This document shows, in pieces, positions 51,550-60,046 of a stretch of 64,000 nt of DNA. A program made the translations under genes and the position numbers. Each line of letters opens with the position of its first letter. Within the stretch, counting starts at the first letter, position 1. Source of the stretch: Oscillospiraceae bacterium (lineage in GTDB: Bacteria > Bacillota > Clostridia > Oscillospirales > Ruminococcaceae). The stretch covers positions 62,001 through 126,000 of the forward strand of contig JAGAUA010000055.1 in the NCBI GenBank assembly GCA_017847885.1, read 5' to 3'. The notes under the pieces were generated by a model, which searched no databases, had not been told where the DNA came from, and saw only the letters and a list, made by a program, of their open reading frames with translations.

Positions 51550-52023
51550 TTATTCCTCGATGTAAACTCTTTTCATCTTCTGCTCTGTAACGGGTCTGTC
51601 GCCGTAGCTTGTGGGAGTTGTTGCTATCTCGTCAACAACGTCCATACCCTCAACTACCTTGCCGAAAGCCGCATACTCGCCGTCAAGATGGGGAGCGTCC
51701 TCATGCATAATAAAGAACTGTGAGCCTGCGCTGTCCTTCATCATTGAGCGGGCCATGGAAATAACGCCTCTTGTGTGCTTGAGGTCGTTCTTTACGCCGT
51801 TTGAAGCAAATTCGCCCTTGATGTGGTGACCCGGACCGCCCATGCCCGTACCCTCGGGACAGCCGCCCTGGATCATAAAGCCCTCGATAACGCGGTGAAA
51901 AATAAGTCCGTCGTAAAAGCCCTGCTTAACGAGATTTTCAAAGTTTTCAACCGTTATCGGCGCAATTTCGGGATAAAGCTCCAGCTTGATCTTTTTGCCG
52001 TTTTCCATTTCGATAACTACCAT
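51550..52023 (-). CDS. Cyclophilin-type peptidyl-prolyl isomerase
   Basis: 157 aa cyclophilin that catalyses proline cis-trans isomerisation. Core motifs: GFYDGLIFHRVIEGFMIQGG, GVISMARSMMKDSAGSQFFI and LDGEYAAFGKVVEGMDVV, with the active-site Arg in FHRV. The frame is open to 52056; the ATG at 52023 with AAAGGA 8 nt upstream is preferred. No signal peptide, so it acts in the cytoplasm. Confidence 0.95.
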   Translation of the reverse strand: MVVIEMENGKKIKLELYPEIAPITVENFENLVKQGFYDGLIFHRVIEGFMIQGGCPEGTGMGGPGHHIKGEFASNGVKNDLKHTRGVISMARSMMKDSAGSQFFIMHEDAPHLDGEYAAFGKVVEGMDVVDEIATTPTSYGDRPVTEQKMKRVYIEE

Positions 52024-52058
52024 AATAAAAGTCCTTTCGGTTTTAGAATTACACAATT

Positions 52059-52087
52059 ATTGTACCACATTTTTCTCATTATTGCAA
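52059..52087 (-). promoter_or_regulatory. Promoter of the cyclophilin gene
   Basis: TTGCAA, 17 bp, TACAAT on the minus strand, 35-60 bp before the ATG. Confidence 0.75.
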
Positions 52088-52097
52088 TACGTGTTTT

Positions 52098-52688
52098 TCA
52101 GCGCTTTTCCGCACCCTCAAGGAAATAGCTTGCCTCCATATCCGCCGTGCTGAGGGCGAAGGCAAGGGGAAACATCTCAAAGGAGCGTCCCACCTGATTG
52201 GGGTCATCGTTTGCCGAAAAGCCCATGTGATAGCGTATCGCAAAGGCTTCCTCACGTGAAAGCCGCATAAAGCCCGTGATTATGTACACCGACTTTTCCC
52301 CGTGACCGTAGGGCAGCTTGTCGTCAATGGTGTAGTAGGGCACCTTTTCCCATACGCCCTTGTCGTTTTTTGAGTTGCGGTAATCCACCTTGTAGAAGTT
52401 GACCTTGCAAATGTCGTGCAAAAGCGCGGCAACAGCAATGGTCTCCTCGGAATATTTCATGCCGTAGACCGAAGCGCACCGCTCGCGGCTAAGGTAATCC
52501 TTGAGACAATGGTACACGTTAAGGCTGTGTTCCAGAAGTCCGCCCTCATATGCGCCGTGAAAACGGGTGCTTGCGGGAGCGGTGAAAAAATCGCTCTTGT
52601 CGGAAAGCAGATATTCCAGCAGCTTATCCGCCCCCTCACGGGTAATGTTAGCTTTGTATATATCAATAAATTCTTGCTTCAGATCCAT
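52098..52688 (-). CDS. HD-domain phosphohydrolase
   Basis: 196 aa. The HD motif is seen as GGLLEHSLNVYHCL (His about 51) and AVAALLHDICKVNF (His-Asp about 88-89), with further His residues in GHGEKSVYIITGF and IRYHMGF. The pattern resembles the HD part of YhaM-like 3'-5' exoribonucleases, but without an OB domain; the substrate is unknown. It lies downstream of the beta-mannosidase gene by 38 bp and may be co-transcribed. Confidence 0.82.
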   Translation of the reverse strand: MDLKQEFIDIYKANITREGADKLLEYLLSDKSDFFTAPASTRFHGAYEGGLLEHSLNVYHCLKDYLSRERCASVYGMKYSEETIAVAALLHDICKVNFYKVDYRNSKNDKGVWEKVPYYTIDDKLPYGHGEKSVYIITGFMRLSREEAFAIRYHMGFSANDDPNQVGRSFEMFPLAFALSTADMEASYFLEGAEKR

Positions 52689-52726
52689 ATTTACGACCGT
52701 TTTCTCCTAAGAGAAATGCACTCCTT

Positions 52727-55186
52727 TCATTTTATGATATCATAGTAGCTCTGTATTCTAAGCCTGCTTCTAAGCTCGTTTTCGTTGACGTATTCGGGAA
52801 GCGACGCACTCTGGATAAGTATGGAATAGGTCTGACCGTGCAGGTCGAACCAGTTGTCGCCCAGTATGCAGTCAAAGCCGTCAAAGTCAATGCACACGCC
52901 CTTTGCAAATTTTTTCGCCGTTACAGCAATGCGGTACATATCCCCTATCCTGTCAACCTCTGCGGTAATTTCGGGGTCGAGGAACTCAAAGTGCTTCGGC
53001 AGCGCAAGCATACAAACTGCGCCCGAAATGACCGTATTGTTCTGCACAAGAGCGTACTCAATGTAGTGGTCTCTGTACATATCCTTGTTAAGCTTTGTAA
53101 GCTTGGGCGTAAGGTCAAGCACGTTCACCGATGAAAGCGGCGGAACTACTACGTCCACCGTGCCTTGGGAGATAACGCTGTTGTCGTTTCTTCTTACCCT
53201 CCAGCGGACGCTGCCTTCAAATTCCGTCATGCGCTCGTTGGATATGTTCACCGTAAGCTTTTCCTTGTCGGTATCGTCAACGGAGCAAAGCACGGGTGCG
53301 TAAAACCTTTTTGCGTAATAATGAAGGGCTTTCCACCTGCCGAAATAGTCGATGGACGACCATGAAATAACGGGATTGCTGTCGTTGACCTGCCAGTAAA
53401 GAGAGCCCATACACCTTCCTCTGTTTCGGCGCATATGCTCAACATTTGTGCGTATCGCCTCCGCCTGAACAAGCTGTGTTGCATAAACAAGCCCCTCAAA
53501 GCTGTACGGATAATGCACCATCTGCGCAAGGTAATAGAGCATTTTTTCGTTGCCTGCGTCGCATTTCTGGTGCGCCTCCATTACGGGCGAGCAAAGGTTC
53601 CAATCCTTTTTATCCGCAAATTCCTCAACGGTTTTTATGCTTGGTATCGACTCAAAGCCGTACTCCGAACAGAAACGGAAAATATGCTTTCTGTAATCGC
53701 CGAAGGGCTTGAGATTATGCCATACGTCCCAATAGTGGGAATCCCCTCTGTGGGGCGCGGAGGACTCGTCAAAGCCGCCTCCCGACGATGGCGACGACGG
53801 CCAGTAAAACCTCTGGGGGTCATACCGCCTTATCACCTCGGGAATGAGATACTCGAATATGCGGAGATAATCCTGCTTCTGCGCTTCGGTAACGGGTATG
53901 CCCCAATACTGTATCGCCGACTCTATCTCATTGTTTCCGCACCACATTCCCAAGGAAGCATGGTTTCTCAGGCGCATAACGTTGTCGATAAATTCCCCCA
54001 CGATATTTTCGCTGAAGGATTCGTTTGCGTTGTACACCGCGCAGGCAAACGCAAAATCCTGCCACACAAGCAGGCCCAGCCTGTCGCACATATCGTAGAA
54101 ATACTCGTCGGGGTATATTCCGCCGCCCCATACCCTTATCATGTTATAGTTTGCCGCCGCACAGCTTTTCAGCAGCTCTCTTGTGCGGTCCGCGGAACAG
54201 CGCGGCAATATCTGGTCCTCGGGGATATAGTTTGCGCCCATGGCAAAAATCTTTACCCCGTTTACCTTAAAACAGAATTCCTCGCCGTTTTCATCGGCGT
54301 CGCGGCACACCTCCACGGTACGCAGACCGATGTTGAACTCCTGCTTGTCAACAGGCTCGTCTCCGTCAAAAAGCATGACCCTAACCATGTAAAGGTTCTG
54401 CTTACCGTAGCCGCGGACATTCCACAGCATAGGGTTTGTAATGACGCAGCCCACGGATATCTCGCTTTTATTTGCCGAAACGGAGATAAGATTTTCCTCT
54501 CCGCCCGGCGAAGTAATAACGATATCCATTCTAAGCTTGTCGGAAGATATATCCGAAATTGATGTATCAAATGCAAGCTTGACGCTGCTGCTGCGGTGTT
54601 CCTGGCGGACATACACGCTTTCTATCCGTCCGCCCTTTACCCCAACAAGCTCCACGTCGCGCCATATACCCATATCGGGAAGCTGGGGACCCCAGTCCCA
54701 ACCGAACATATAGTGCGCCTTGCGTATCTGGGGAAAACCGTCCATAGTGGAATTTACGCCCCACGCCCTGTTTTTTTCCTGCCGTTCACGGATATATTTC
54801 ACAGGTGAAAAAATCTTGACCGTAAGGGTGTTTTCGCCGCTTTTTATACATTCGGTAACGTCGTATTCGTATGTACGGTGCATATTTTCGGCATTGCCGA
54901 CGAGCTTGCCGTTTAAGTAAACCTCGGCAACAGTATCAATGCCCTTGAAGCGCAGGTATATCTTTCCGCACGCCATAAGCTCCTTGTCGGCGGTAAAGCT
55001 GCGCTCAAAGATACAGTCCGTGTCGGAAAGAGCGCCGACTTCATATTGATTTTCACCGAAATAAGGGTCGGGTATTTTTCCTGCCTCAATAAGAGCGCTG
55101 TAAAGAGAGCCGGGGATCTTTACGGGTATCCCCTCCGATTCGTCAGCGCGCCGCATAGTCCATATTCCGTTAAGAAGCCGGGTCAT
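52727..55186 (-). CDS. Beta-mannosidase, glycoside hydrolase family 2
   Basis: 819 aa. Jelly-roll N-domain (about 1-190), Ig-like domain, then the TIM barrel with the acid/base Glu in MWCGNNEIESAIQYW (about 420) and nucleophile Glu in RFCSEYGFESIPS (about 510), followed by Ig-like C-domains. Removes terminal beta-mannosyl residues from manno-oligosaccharides. No signal peptide, so it works on imported sugars. The ATG at 55204 has no SD; ATG 55186, 9 nt after AAAGGA, is the better start. Confidence 0.92.
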   Translation of the reverse strand: MTRLLNGIWTMRRADESEGIPVKIPGSLYSALIEAGKIPDPYFGENQYEVGALSDTDCIFERSFTADKELMACGKIYLRFKGIDTVAEVYLNGKLVGNAENMHRTYEYDVTECIKSGENTLTVKIFSPVKYIRERQEKNRAWGVNSTMDGFPQIRKAHYMFGWDWGPQLPDMGIWRDVELVGVKGGRIESVYVRQEHRSSSVKLAFDTSISDISSDKLRMDIVITSPGGEENLISVSANKSEISVGCVITNPMLWNVRGYGKQNLYMVRVMLFDGDEPVDKQEFNIGLRTVEVCRDADENGEEFCFKVNGVKIFAMGANYIPEDQILPRCSADRTRELLKSCAAANYNMIRVWGGGIYPDEYFYDMCDRLGLLVWQDFAFACAVYNANESFSENIVGEFIDNVMRLRNHASLGMWCGNNEIESAIQYWGIPVTEAQKQDYLRIFEYLIPEVIRRYDPQRFYWPSSPSSGGGFDESSAPHRGDSHYWDVWHNLKPFGDYRKHIFRFCSEYGFESIPSIKTVEEFADKKDWNLCSPVMEAHQKCDAGNEKMLYYLAQMVHYPYSFEGLVYATQLVQAEAIRTNVEHMRRNRGRCMGSLYWQVNDSNPVISWSSIDYFGRWKALHYYAKRFYAPVLCSVDDTDKEKLTVNISNERMTEFEGSVRWRVRRNDNSVISQGTVDVVVPPLSSVNVLDLTPKLTKLNKDMYRDHYIEYALVQNNTVISGAVCMLALPKHFEFLDPEITAEVDRIGDMYRIAVTAKKFAKGVCIDFDGFDCILGDNWFDLHGQTYSILIQSASLPEYVNENELRSRLRIQSYYDIIK

Positions 55187-55231
55187 AAGCAAATATCCTT
55201 TCATATTTTTTTGTATACTACATATAAAATA

Positions 55232-55260
55232 AGTATAACTTTTTTACTCGCTTTTGTCAA
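55232..55260 (-). promoter_or_regulatory. Promoter of the beta-mannosidase gene
   Basis: TTGACA, 17 bp, TATACT on the minus strand. The remaining 55261-55533 is AT-rich and gene-free; a TATAAT at 55434-55439 may serve the GGDEF-EAL gene but lacks a clear -35, and no c-di-GMP riboswitch was recognised. Confidence 0.85.
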
Positions 55261-55533
55261 TAACCCGTTCATATTTATGACCATAATCAAGAGTTGTTTC
55301 CAAAAACTAAAATAAAAATTGGGCTTTAGAGCATATATACCTATTTTATATAAATTATCGTTATATATTTTATATAAAACGTGGAAAAATTTTTAAAAGC
55401 GAAAAAAATATTTTAAATTTGCACATAATATGTTATAATAATTTTACATACTGATTTTTTGAAAATTTATCCGCAGCTTTTCCATAAATATCCGTATTCC
55501 CTGTAACTTATAAAGTTAGGAGACTTTGCTTCT

Positions 55534-58140
55534 ATGTCAAAAAATATTTTTGGTACTGTCAAAAAAAGCTTTACCCAAAAGCTTGTCTGTTATATTGCCG
55601 CAATCGTTTTTGTCGTTCTTGTCTGCTTCGGTCTGCTTTCATATATCCTGACAAGAATTAATGCGGAAACGCGTTCCTTACAGATGATGAACGATACGGG
55701 CAGCCTTATTTCAAGTCTTATAAACGACCATATGAACGAAAGCGCTGCGTATCTTGAAGCGGTTGCAGACCATGATATGCTCAAGAATTTTATTTCGGAG
55801 GCAAACGTTTCCTCTGACATTGACGATGTAAAAAAAGCAGCAGGCTATTCCGAGATATCCGAGACGCTCAACGCTGTTTGCAGCCACAACAGCAGCGTTG
55901 TTTCGGCATGGGTAGTTTCCGAGCAAAGCGGTATTCTCTTAGGCAGCGGCGGCAATATCCTTGACGCGGAAAGCTACGGCCTCCGTGACAAACAGTGGTA
56001 TAAACAGTACGTTACGGGCAGCGTACCCGGCGGCAAAAGGATATGTACTGCACCGGCACCAAGCATTTTCGACGCAAATTCCGAGGTTATATCCATAATT
56101 ATCCCCGTGTCCGAAAACAACAATGTATATGCGTTTTGCGGCATAGAAATTCCTGCCGATGAAATATTCTCCATTCTTTCACGGTACACCTTCAACGGCG
56201 GAAGCTACACTATTATTGCCGCAGAGGCAGAGATAATATACTCCCCCAATTCACAGGAATTTTACGACAAATTCTCGCTGAATGAAACTCCCCTGAATAA
56301 TATCATAAGCCAGTCGGGTGTATCAGCGACCGGAATTGATAATTATGTTTCCGAAAAAAGCGGAACGGTTTACTATTACATGGAAAACAGCCTTGTCCCG
56401 GGCTGGAAGATAATCGTCCTTTTTGACAGCAGCGAGATAAACGGCAATATTTACAACACATTTATACAGCAGCTTCTTGTGTTGGTGTGCCTGTCCGTGC
56501 TGATGATAATTATAATAGGAAACGTTCTTCACCGCGAAAGTGCCGTTCTTCACGAGATACGCGACTGCACCGAGGAAATCGCTCAGGGCAACTGCAATTA
56601 CAGAATAAAGGACACTCAAAAAAATGTGCTTGGGGAAATTGCCTTCAACCTTAACAGAATAGGCAAAACCATTCAGGCGAAAAACTCGGTCATTTCAAGC
56701 TATGACTCGACGGATACTCTTACGGGACTTAGCAACAGAGTCAAGCTTTATGAACATATGGAGGACCTCATTCAGACCCGTGAAGAGGGCAGGAGCCGTT
56801 TTGCGGTCATGTTTATCGACCTTGACAATTTCAGATGGCTCAACGAAACTCTCGGTCATAATTTCGGCGACGCAGTCCTTACAAGCTTCGGAAATATTCT
56901 CAAGGAGCATCTTTCTTCCGACTGCGCCGTGTTCCGCTTCAGCGGCGACGAGTTCATCATCATAAAAGAGTTTGACACCGATTATTCCCTCGTTTATGAC
57001 GTTATACAGCGTATGCAGTCCTGCTTCAACAAGCCGTTGGAAATTATGAACGACAAAATTTACATCAAATTTTCTGTCGGCATCTCCATTTATCCCGATG
57101 ATGACATGACCCCCGACCTGCTTCTCAGAGACGCCGAAATGGCGCTTCACCGTGCAAAGGACAACGGAAAGGACAGAGTTTCCTTCTATACAAACGCTCA
57201 CAAGAGCAACAGCAATTTCAGCAAGGCGGCTATTGCACGCAGCTTGAACGAGGCGCTGGAAAACGGCGAGCTTTTCCTGCATTATCAGCCAATCATTTCG
57301 TCGGACAGCTGCGATATCCACGGCTTTGAGGTGCTTCTCAGATGGATAAGCCCCGAATTTGGGGTAGTTCCCCCTGCCGAGTTTATCAACGTTGCGGAGG
57401 AAAGCGGCGAGATAGTTCGTATCGGAACATGGATATTCGAGAGCGCCTGCCGTACTCTGAAACAGATAAACGAAAACCTTAACCCCAACATTATTATGTC
57501 GATAAACGTTTCCCCCGTTCAGCTCCGCAGGGACAACTACATCGAGCATATAAAGAGCGTTATCGACATAACCCATGTTAACCCGAAAAATATCCAGCTT
57601 GAAATTACCGAAAGCACCCTCATTGACTTCACCGACTCAAAGAGCAATGTCATCAACCGTATCAACGATTTGGGAATATCCCTTGCGCTGGACGATTTCG
57701 GCACGGGCTATTCATCGCTGAATTATCTGAAGAATTTCCCCATAAAGTGTCTTAAGATCGACAAGTCCTTTATTGACGAGATCAATAACAACAAGCGTGA
57801 TTATGCAATTACCGACTCAATTATCGACCTCGTACACAACCTTGGTATAAAGACTGTTGCAGAAGGTATCGAAACTGTCGGACAGTATGACTTCCTTGCA
57901 AAAATGAAGTGCGATTACATTCAGGGCTTCCTTATGAGCAAGCCACTTGACGAGGCTGACGCAATTGAATTTGTGGAGAAATACGACGCGCTGCATAAGC
58001 CCGACAAGCGTAAACTTGAGGAAACAGAGCGCCGTCTTGCAGACGAAAAGCGTGAGCAGCTCCGCCTCAAGGAAGAGGAGAGCCAAAACACAGACGCCGC
58101 TTCCCAAAACTTTACCGAAGATTTTGTTATTTCAACGTAA
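55534..58140 (+). CDS. Membrane GGDEF-EAL protein with external sensor domain
   Basis: 868 aa. TM1 (about 15-36), an external Cache-like sensor (about 40-300), TM2 (about 306-330) and a HAMP-like linker, then GGDEF (DTLTGLSNR, DLDNFRWLNETLGH, FRFSGDEFIII) and EAL (FEVLLRW, INVSPVQL, LEITES, DDFGTGYSSLNYLK, LKIDKSFIDE, VAEGIET). All EAL metal and catalytic residues are present, so phosphodiesterase activity is likely; SGDEF could still be a cyclase. A charged C-terminal coil (about 815-868) follows. AGGAGA 10 nt before the ATG. Confidence 0.92.
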   Translation: MSKNIFGTVKKSFTQKLVCYIAAIVFVVLVCFGLLSYILTRINAETRSLQMMNDTGSLISSLINDHMNESAAYLEAVADHDMLKNFISEANVSSDIDDVKKAAGYSEISETLNAVCSHNSSVVSAWVVSEQSGILLGSGGNILDAESYGLRDKQWYKQYVTGSVPGGKRICTAPAPSIFDANSEVISIIIPVSENNNVYAFCGIEIPADEIFSILSRYTFNGGSYTIIAAEAEIIYSPNSQEFYDKFSLNETPLNNIISQSGVSATGIDNYVSEKSGTVYYYMENSLVPGWKIIVLFDSSEINGNIYNTFIQQLLVLVCLSVLMIIIIGNVLHRESAVLHEIRDCTEEIAQGNCNYRIKDTQKNVLGEIAFNLNRIGKTIQAKNSVISSYDSTDTLTGLSNRVKLYEHMEDLIQTREEGRSRFAVMFIDLDNFRWLNETLGHNFGDAVLTSFGNILKEHLSSDCAVFRFSGDEFIIIKEFDTDYSLVYDVIQRMQSCFNKPLEIMNDKIYIKFSVGISIYPDDDMTPDLLLRDAEMALHRAKDNGKDRVSFYTNAHKSNSNFSKAAIARSLNEALENGELFLHYQPIISSDSCDIHGFEVLLRWISPEFGVVPPAEFINVAEESGEIVRIGTWIFESACRTLKQINENLNPNIIMSINVSPVQLRRDNYIEHIKSVIDITHVNPKNIQLEITESTLIDFTDSKSNVINRINDLGISLALDDFGTGYSSLNYLKNFPIKCLKIDKSFIDEINNNKRDYAITDSIIDLVHNLGIKTVAEGIETVGQYDFLAKMKCDYIQGFLMSKPLDEADAIEFVEKYDALHKPDKRKLEETERRLADEKREQLRLKEEESQNTDAASQNFTEDFVIST

Positions 58141-58158
58141 CAAGACCTTTTACACCAA

Positions 58159-58182
58159 CGGGCGGATAATATCCGCCCCTAC
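58159..58182. repeat. Dispersed palindromic repeat, left unit of second pair
   Basis: CGGGCGGATAATATCCGCCC with CTAC tail; 27 bp from the inverted right unit. Confidence 0.8.
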
Positions 58183-58209
58183 AAAACGACTTGCACACGT
58201 CATTTAAAC

Positions 58210-58233
58210 GTAGGGGCGGCTATCAGCCGCCCG
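58210..58233. repeat. Dispersed palindromic repeat, right unit of second pair
   Basis: GTAGGGGCGGCTATCAGCCG then CCCG, identical to the unit at 39994. Confidence 0.8.
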
Positions 58234-58259
58234 TTAATTCATTGCTTTTTTGATACTTA

Positions 58260-58294
58260 GAGCGTTACCGAAAACGGTAACGCTCCTTTTATTT
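58260..58294 (+). terminator. Terminator after the GGDEF-EAL gene
   Basis: GAGCGTTACCG and CGGTAACGCTC around AAAA, followed by CTTTTATTT on the plus strand. Confidence 0.82.
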
Positions 58295-58801
58295 CTTTGG
58301 TGTGACCTCTTCCTTTGTGGGAAGCGACGTAAATTCGGGAAAACCTTTTTGCTCCGAAAGCACCTTGTATATCGGAAGCAGCGTTATAAGTCCCACATGG
58401 AGAAACGCTCCGTAAACCGCAAAGGGCACAAGCCATATCGCCGTGAGAGAAGCGCTTAATATTATTGAAAGCACCAGACACGCATACAGAATAATTTCAA
58501 CTATCAGCGCCGCAAGCTTCATCATTCCGGCAGGAAACTCGCCTATAAAGACAAGTACCGCAAAAATCGCTGCGCTCCACGGTACCTGCGGCAGCATTTC
58601 ATTCATTCTAAGCAGATATGTAAAGCTGAACAGCGAATATCCGCCGAAAAACACCAGCAGCACCGCTACAAATATCATTGTATATCTCATTACACCGTTT
58701 ATCTTGCTTTTCAGTGCGTCGGCGCAGTCACGCTTGTGAGCGTCGTCAAGTTCGGGTATATCCTTTGGCTCAACGTCGATTTTAAGCTGAAACTTTCCCA
58801 T
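58289..58801 (-). CDS. Small multi-span membrane protein, unknown
   Basis: 170 aa with about four hydrophobic segments (about 38-62, 75-95, 96-118, 120-145) between a charged N-terminus containing DVEPKDIPELDDAHKRDC and a charged C-terminus. No family was recognised. It lies 13 bp after the 321-residue membrane protein, so the pair is probably one operon and may work together. Confidence 0.6.
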   Translation of the reverse strand: MGKFQLKIDVEPKDIPELDDAHKRDCADALKSKINGVMRYTMIFVAVLLVFFGGYSLFSFTYLLRMNEMLPQVPWSAAIFAVLVFIGEFPAGMMKLAALIVEIILYACLVLSIILSASLTAIWLVPFAVYGAFLHVGLITLLPIYKVLSEQKGFPEFTSLPTKEEVTPKK

Positions 58802-58814
58802 AGTATCCCCCGTT

Positions 58815-59780
58815 TCATTCCTCCGAGTTTTCGGGAGGATTTATTACATTGCCGTTAAGGTAATTGGTCCACATCGCAACAGCGTTGTCGTAATTTTTTT
58901 GGAAATCCTCAAGTTTTACGCCAAAGCCCGACTTCGGCATTCTGAACGCAATAAACAGATCGTCCGCAAGCTCGTCATAGCCGATATCCTCTGCAAAGCT
59001 TGTGCCGTTCAGCATATATCCAAGCTCGGTCACGTTTTCGTCGTCGGGATAAACCGTACTCAAGTCGCCGAACACGTCTTCCAGCGCGCCGATAGTTTCC
59101 ACAGCCTCGTAGTCGGCAATTACAATAATTGAGTCGGCAGCCTGAAATTCCGCCATAAGCTTGGTCTGTTCAGCCTGTCCGTAATAATTTTCCATTGCGT
59201 CGGAGGTGTCTTGGACCGCAGGCAGATAGCTTACACGCACGTTCACCTTTTTGTCGCCGTTATAATCCTCGCAGTATTGCTCGAAAACCGCGGACATATC
59301 ATCGGTGCGGAATGTAAATTCGGGGTCTCTTGCAATGACCATAACCGCCACGTCGGGTCTGACGGTTGTAATCATATCATATGCCAGAAATCCGATAATT
59401 GCCGCCGCAAATGCACCCATAATTATGTACATCTTGTTGTGGTAGAAAAAGTTGCCAATCCGTTCCCAAACGGTGTAGTGCTTTTCGATTTTCTCCTCTT
59501 TTGGGATATCCTCCTCGGAGATAACGCCCTGTTTCAGCTTCAGCAGCTCCAGCTTTTCCTGCCTAAGCTTTTCGGCATAGGAATCCCGCGCCTTGCGCTC
59601 CTTATCTGCCTGCTCGGCTTCAAGCTCCGCCTCGCGCTTAAGCTCCTCTGCACGCTCCTTCGCGTTGACCTCGCGGTAAACCTGCATAAAGGATTTTCCC
59701 TTGCTTTTTTTGACTTCCTTTTCGGTATTGCCGCTGACGGTTTCTTCCTCGTTCATATTTTCCTTTTCAACATCTGACAT
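58815..59780 (-). CDS. Single-span membrane protein with N-terminal cytosolic coiled coil, unknown
   Basis: 321 aa. Residues 1-100 are highly charged and predicted helical (ELKREAELEAEQADKERKAR), a TM follows at about 117-138 (MYIIMGAFAAAIIGFLAYDM), and about 180 residues lie outside, acidic, with a VAVMVIARDPEF strand start. No family was recognised. SD AAAGGA 10 nt before the ATG. It is the last chromosomal gene before the mobile element. Confidence 0.65.
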   Translation of the reverse strand: MSDVEKENMNEEETVSGNTEKEVKKSKGKSFMQVYREVNAKERAEELKREAELEAEQADKERKARDSYAEKLRQEKLELLKLKQGVISEEDIPKEEKIEKHYTVWERIGNFFYHNKMYIIMGAFAAAIIGFLAYDMITTVRPDVAVMVIARDPEFTFRTDDMSAVFEQYCEDYNGDKKVNVRVSYLPAVQDTSDAMENYYGQAEQTKLMAEFQAADSIIVIADYEAVETIGALEDVFGDLSTVYPDDENVTELGYMLNGTSFAEDIGYDELADDLFIAFRMPKSGFGVKLEDFQKNYDNAVAMWTNYLNGNVINPPENSEE

Positions 59781-59821
59781 AGAGTAAAATTCCTTTCCGA
59801 GTTATCGTTGAATACAACACA

Positions 59822-59849
59822 GACGGCACCAACGGATAATGATGCCGTC
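59822..59849. terminator. GC-rich hairpin near the element junction
   Basis: GACGGCACCA pairs with TGATGCCGTC around an 8-nt loop; CTATTTATTTT follows on the plus strand. It may terminate transcription leaving the element, or belong to the chromosomal flank. Confidence 0.5.
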
Positions 59850-59924
59850 CTATTTATTTTACCCCTGAAATTTTACCCCATCAGTTATCCAAAGACTTCA
59901 TCGTGGGGAAATCATACCCAATAA

Positions 59925-59951
59925 TTTATAACCCTTTATAAGCGTTTATAA
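59925..59951. repeat. TTTATAA direct repeats, 10-bp period (left arm of element)
   Basis: TTTATAA occurs at 59925, 59935 and 59945, exactly one helical turn apart, and once more at 60005. Position next to int suggests recombinase or Xis arm-binding sites. Confidence 0.6.
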
Positions 59952-60014
59952 CTGTTATTTGGTAATGTACCTTTATGCCTTGATTATATAAATCTGCATA
60001 AGTCTTTATAAATG

Positions 60015-60043
60015 GTCGTAAATCAGTCGTAAGACGGTCGTAA
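60015..60043. repeat. GTCGTAA direct repeats, 11-bp period, beside int
   Basis: GTCGTAA at 60015, 60026 and 60037, ending 4 bp before the int stop. Tn916 Int binds phased direct repeats (DR2) near the element ends; these are the likely counterparts. Confidence 0.65.
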
Positions 60044-60046
60044 GAA

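Noticed and set aside
55261..55533. c-di-GMP riboswitch before the GGDEF-EAL gene
   Set aside because: The region is AT-rich and lacks the conserved GEMM aptamer elements.
59781..60046. tRNA gene as integration target of the element
   Set aside because: No tRNA or tRNA 3' fragment is present near the int end; the attachment core cannot be defined without the other end.
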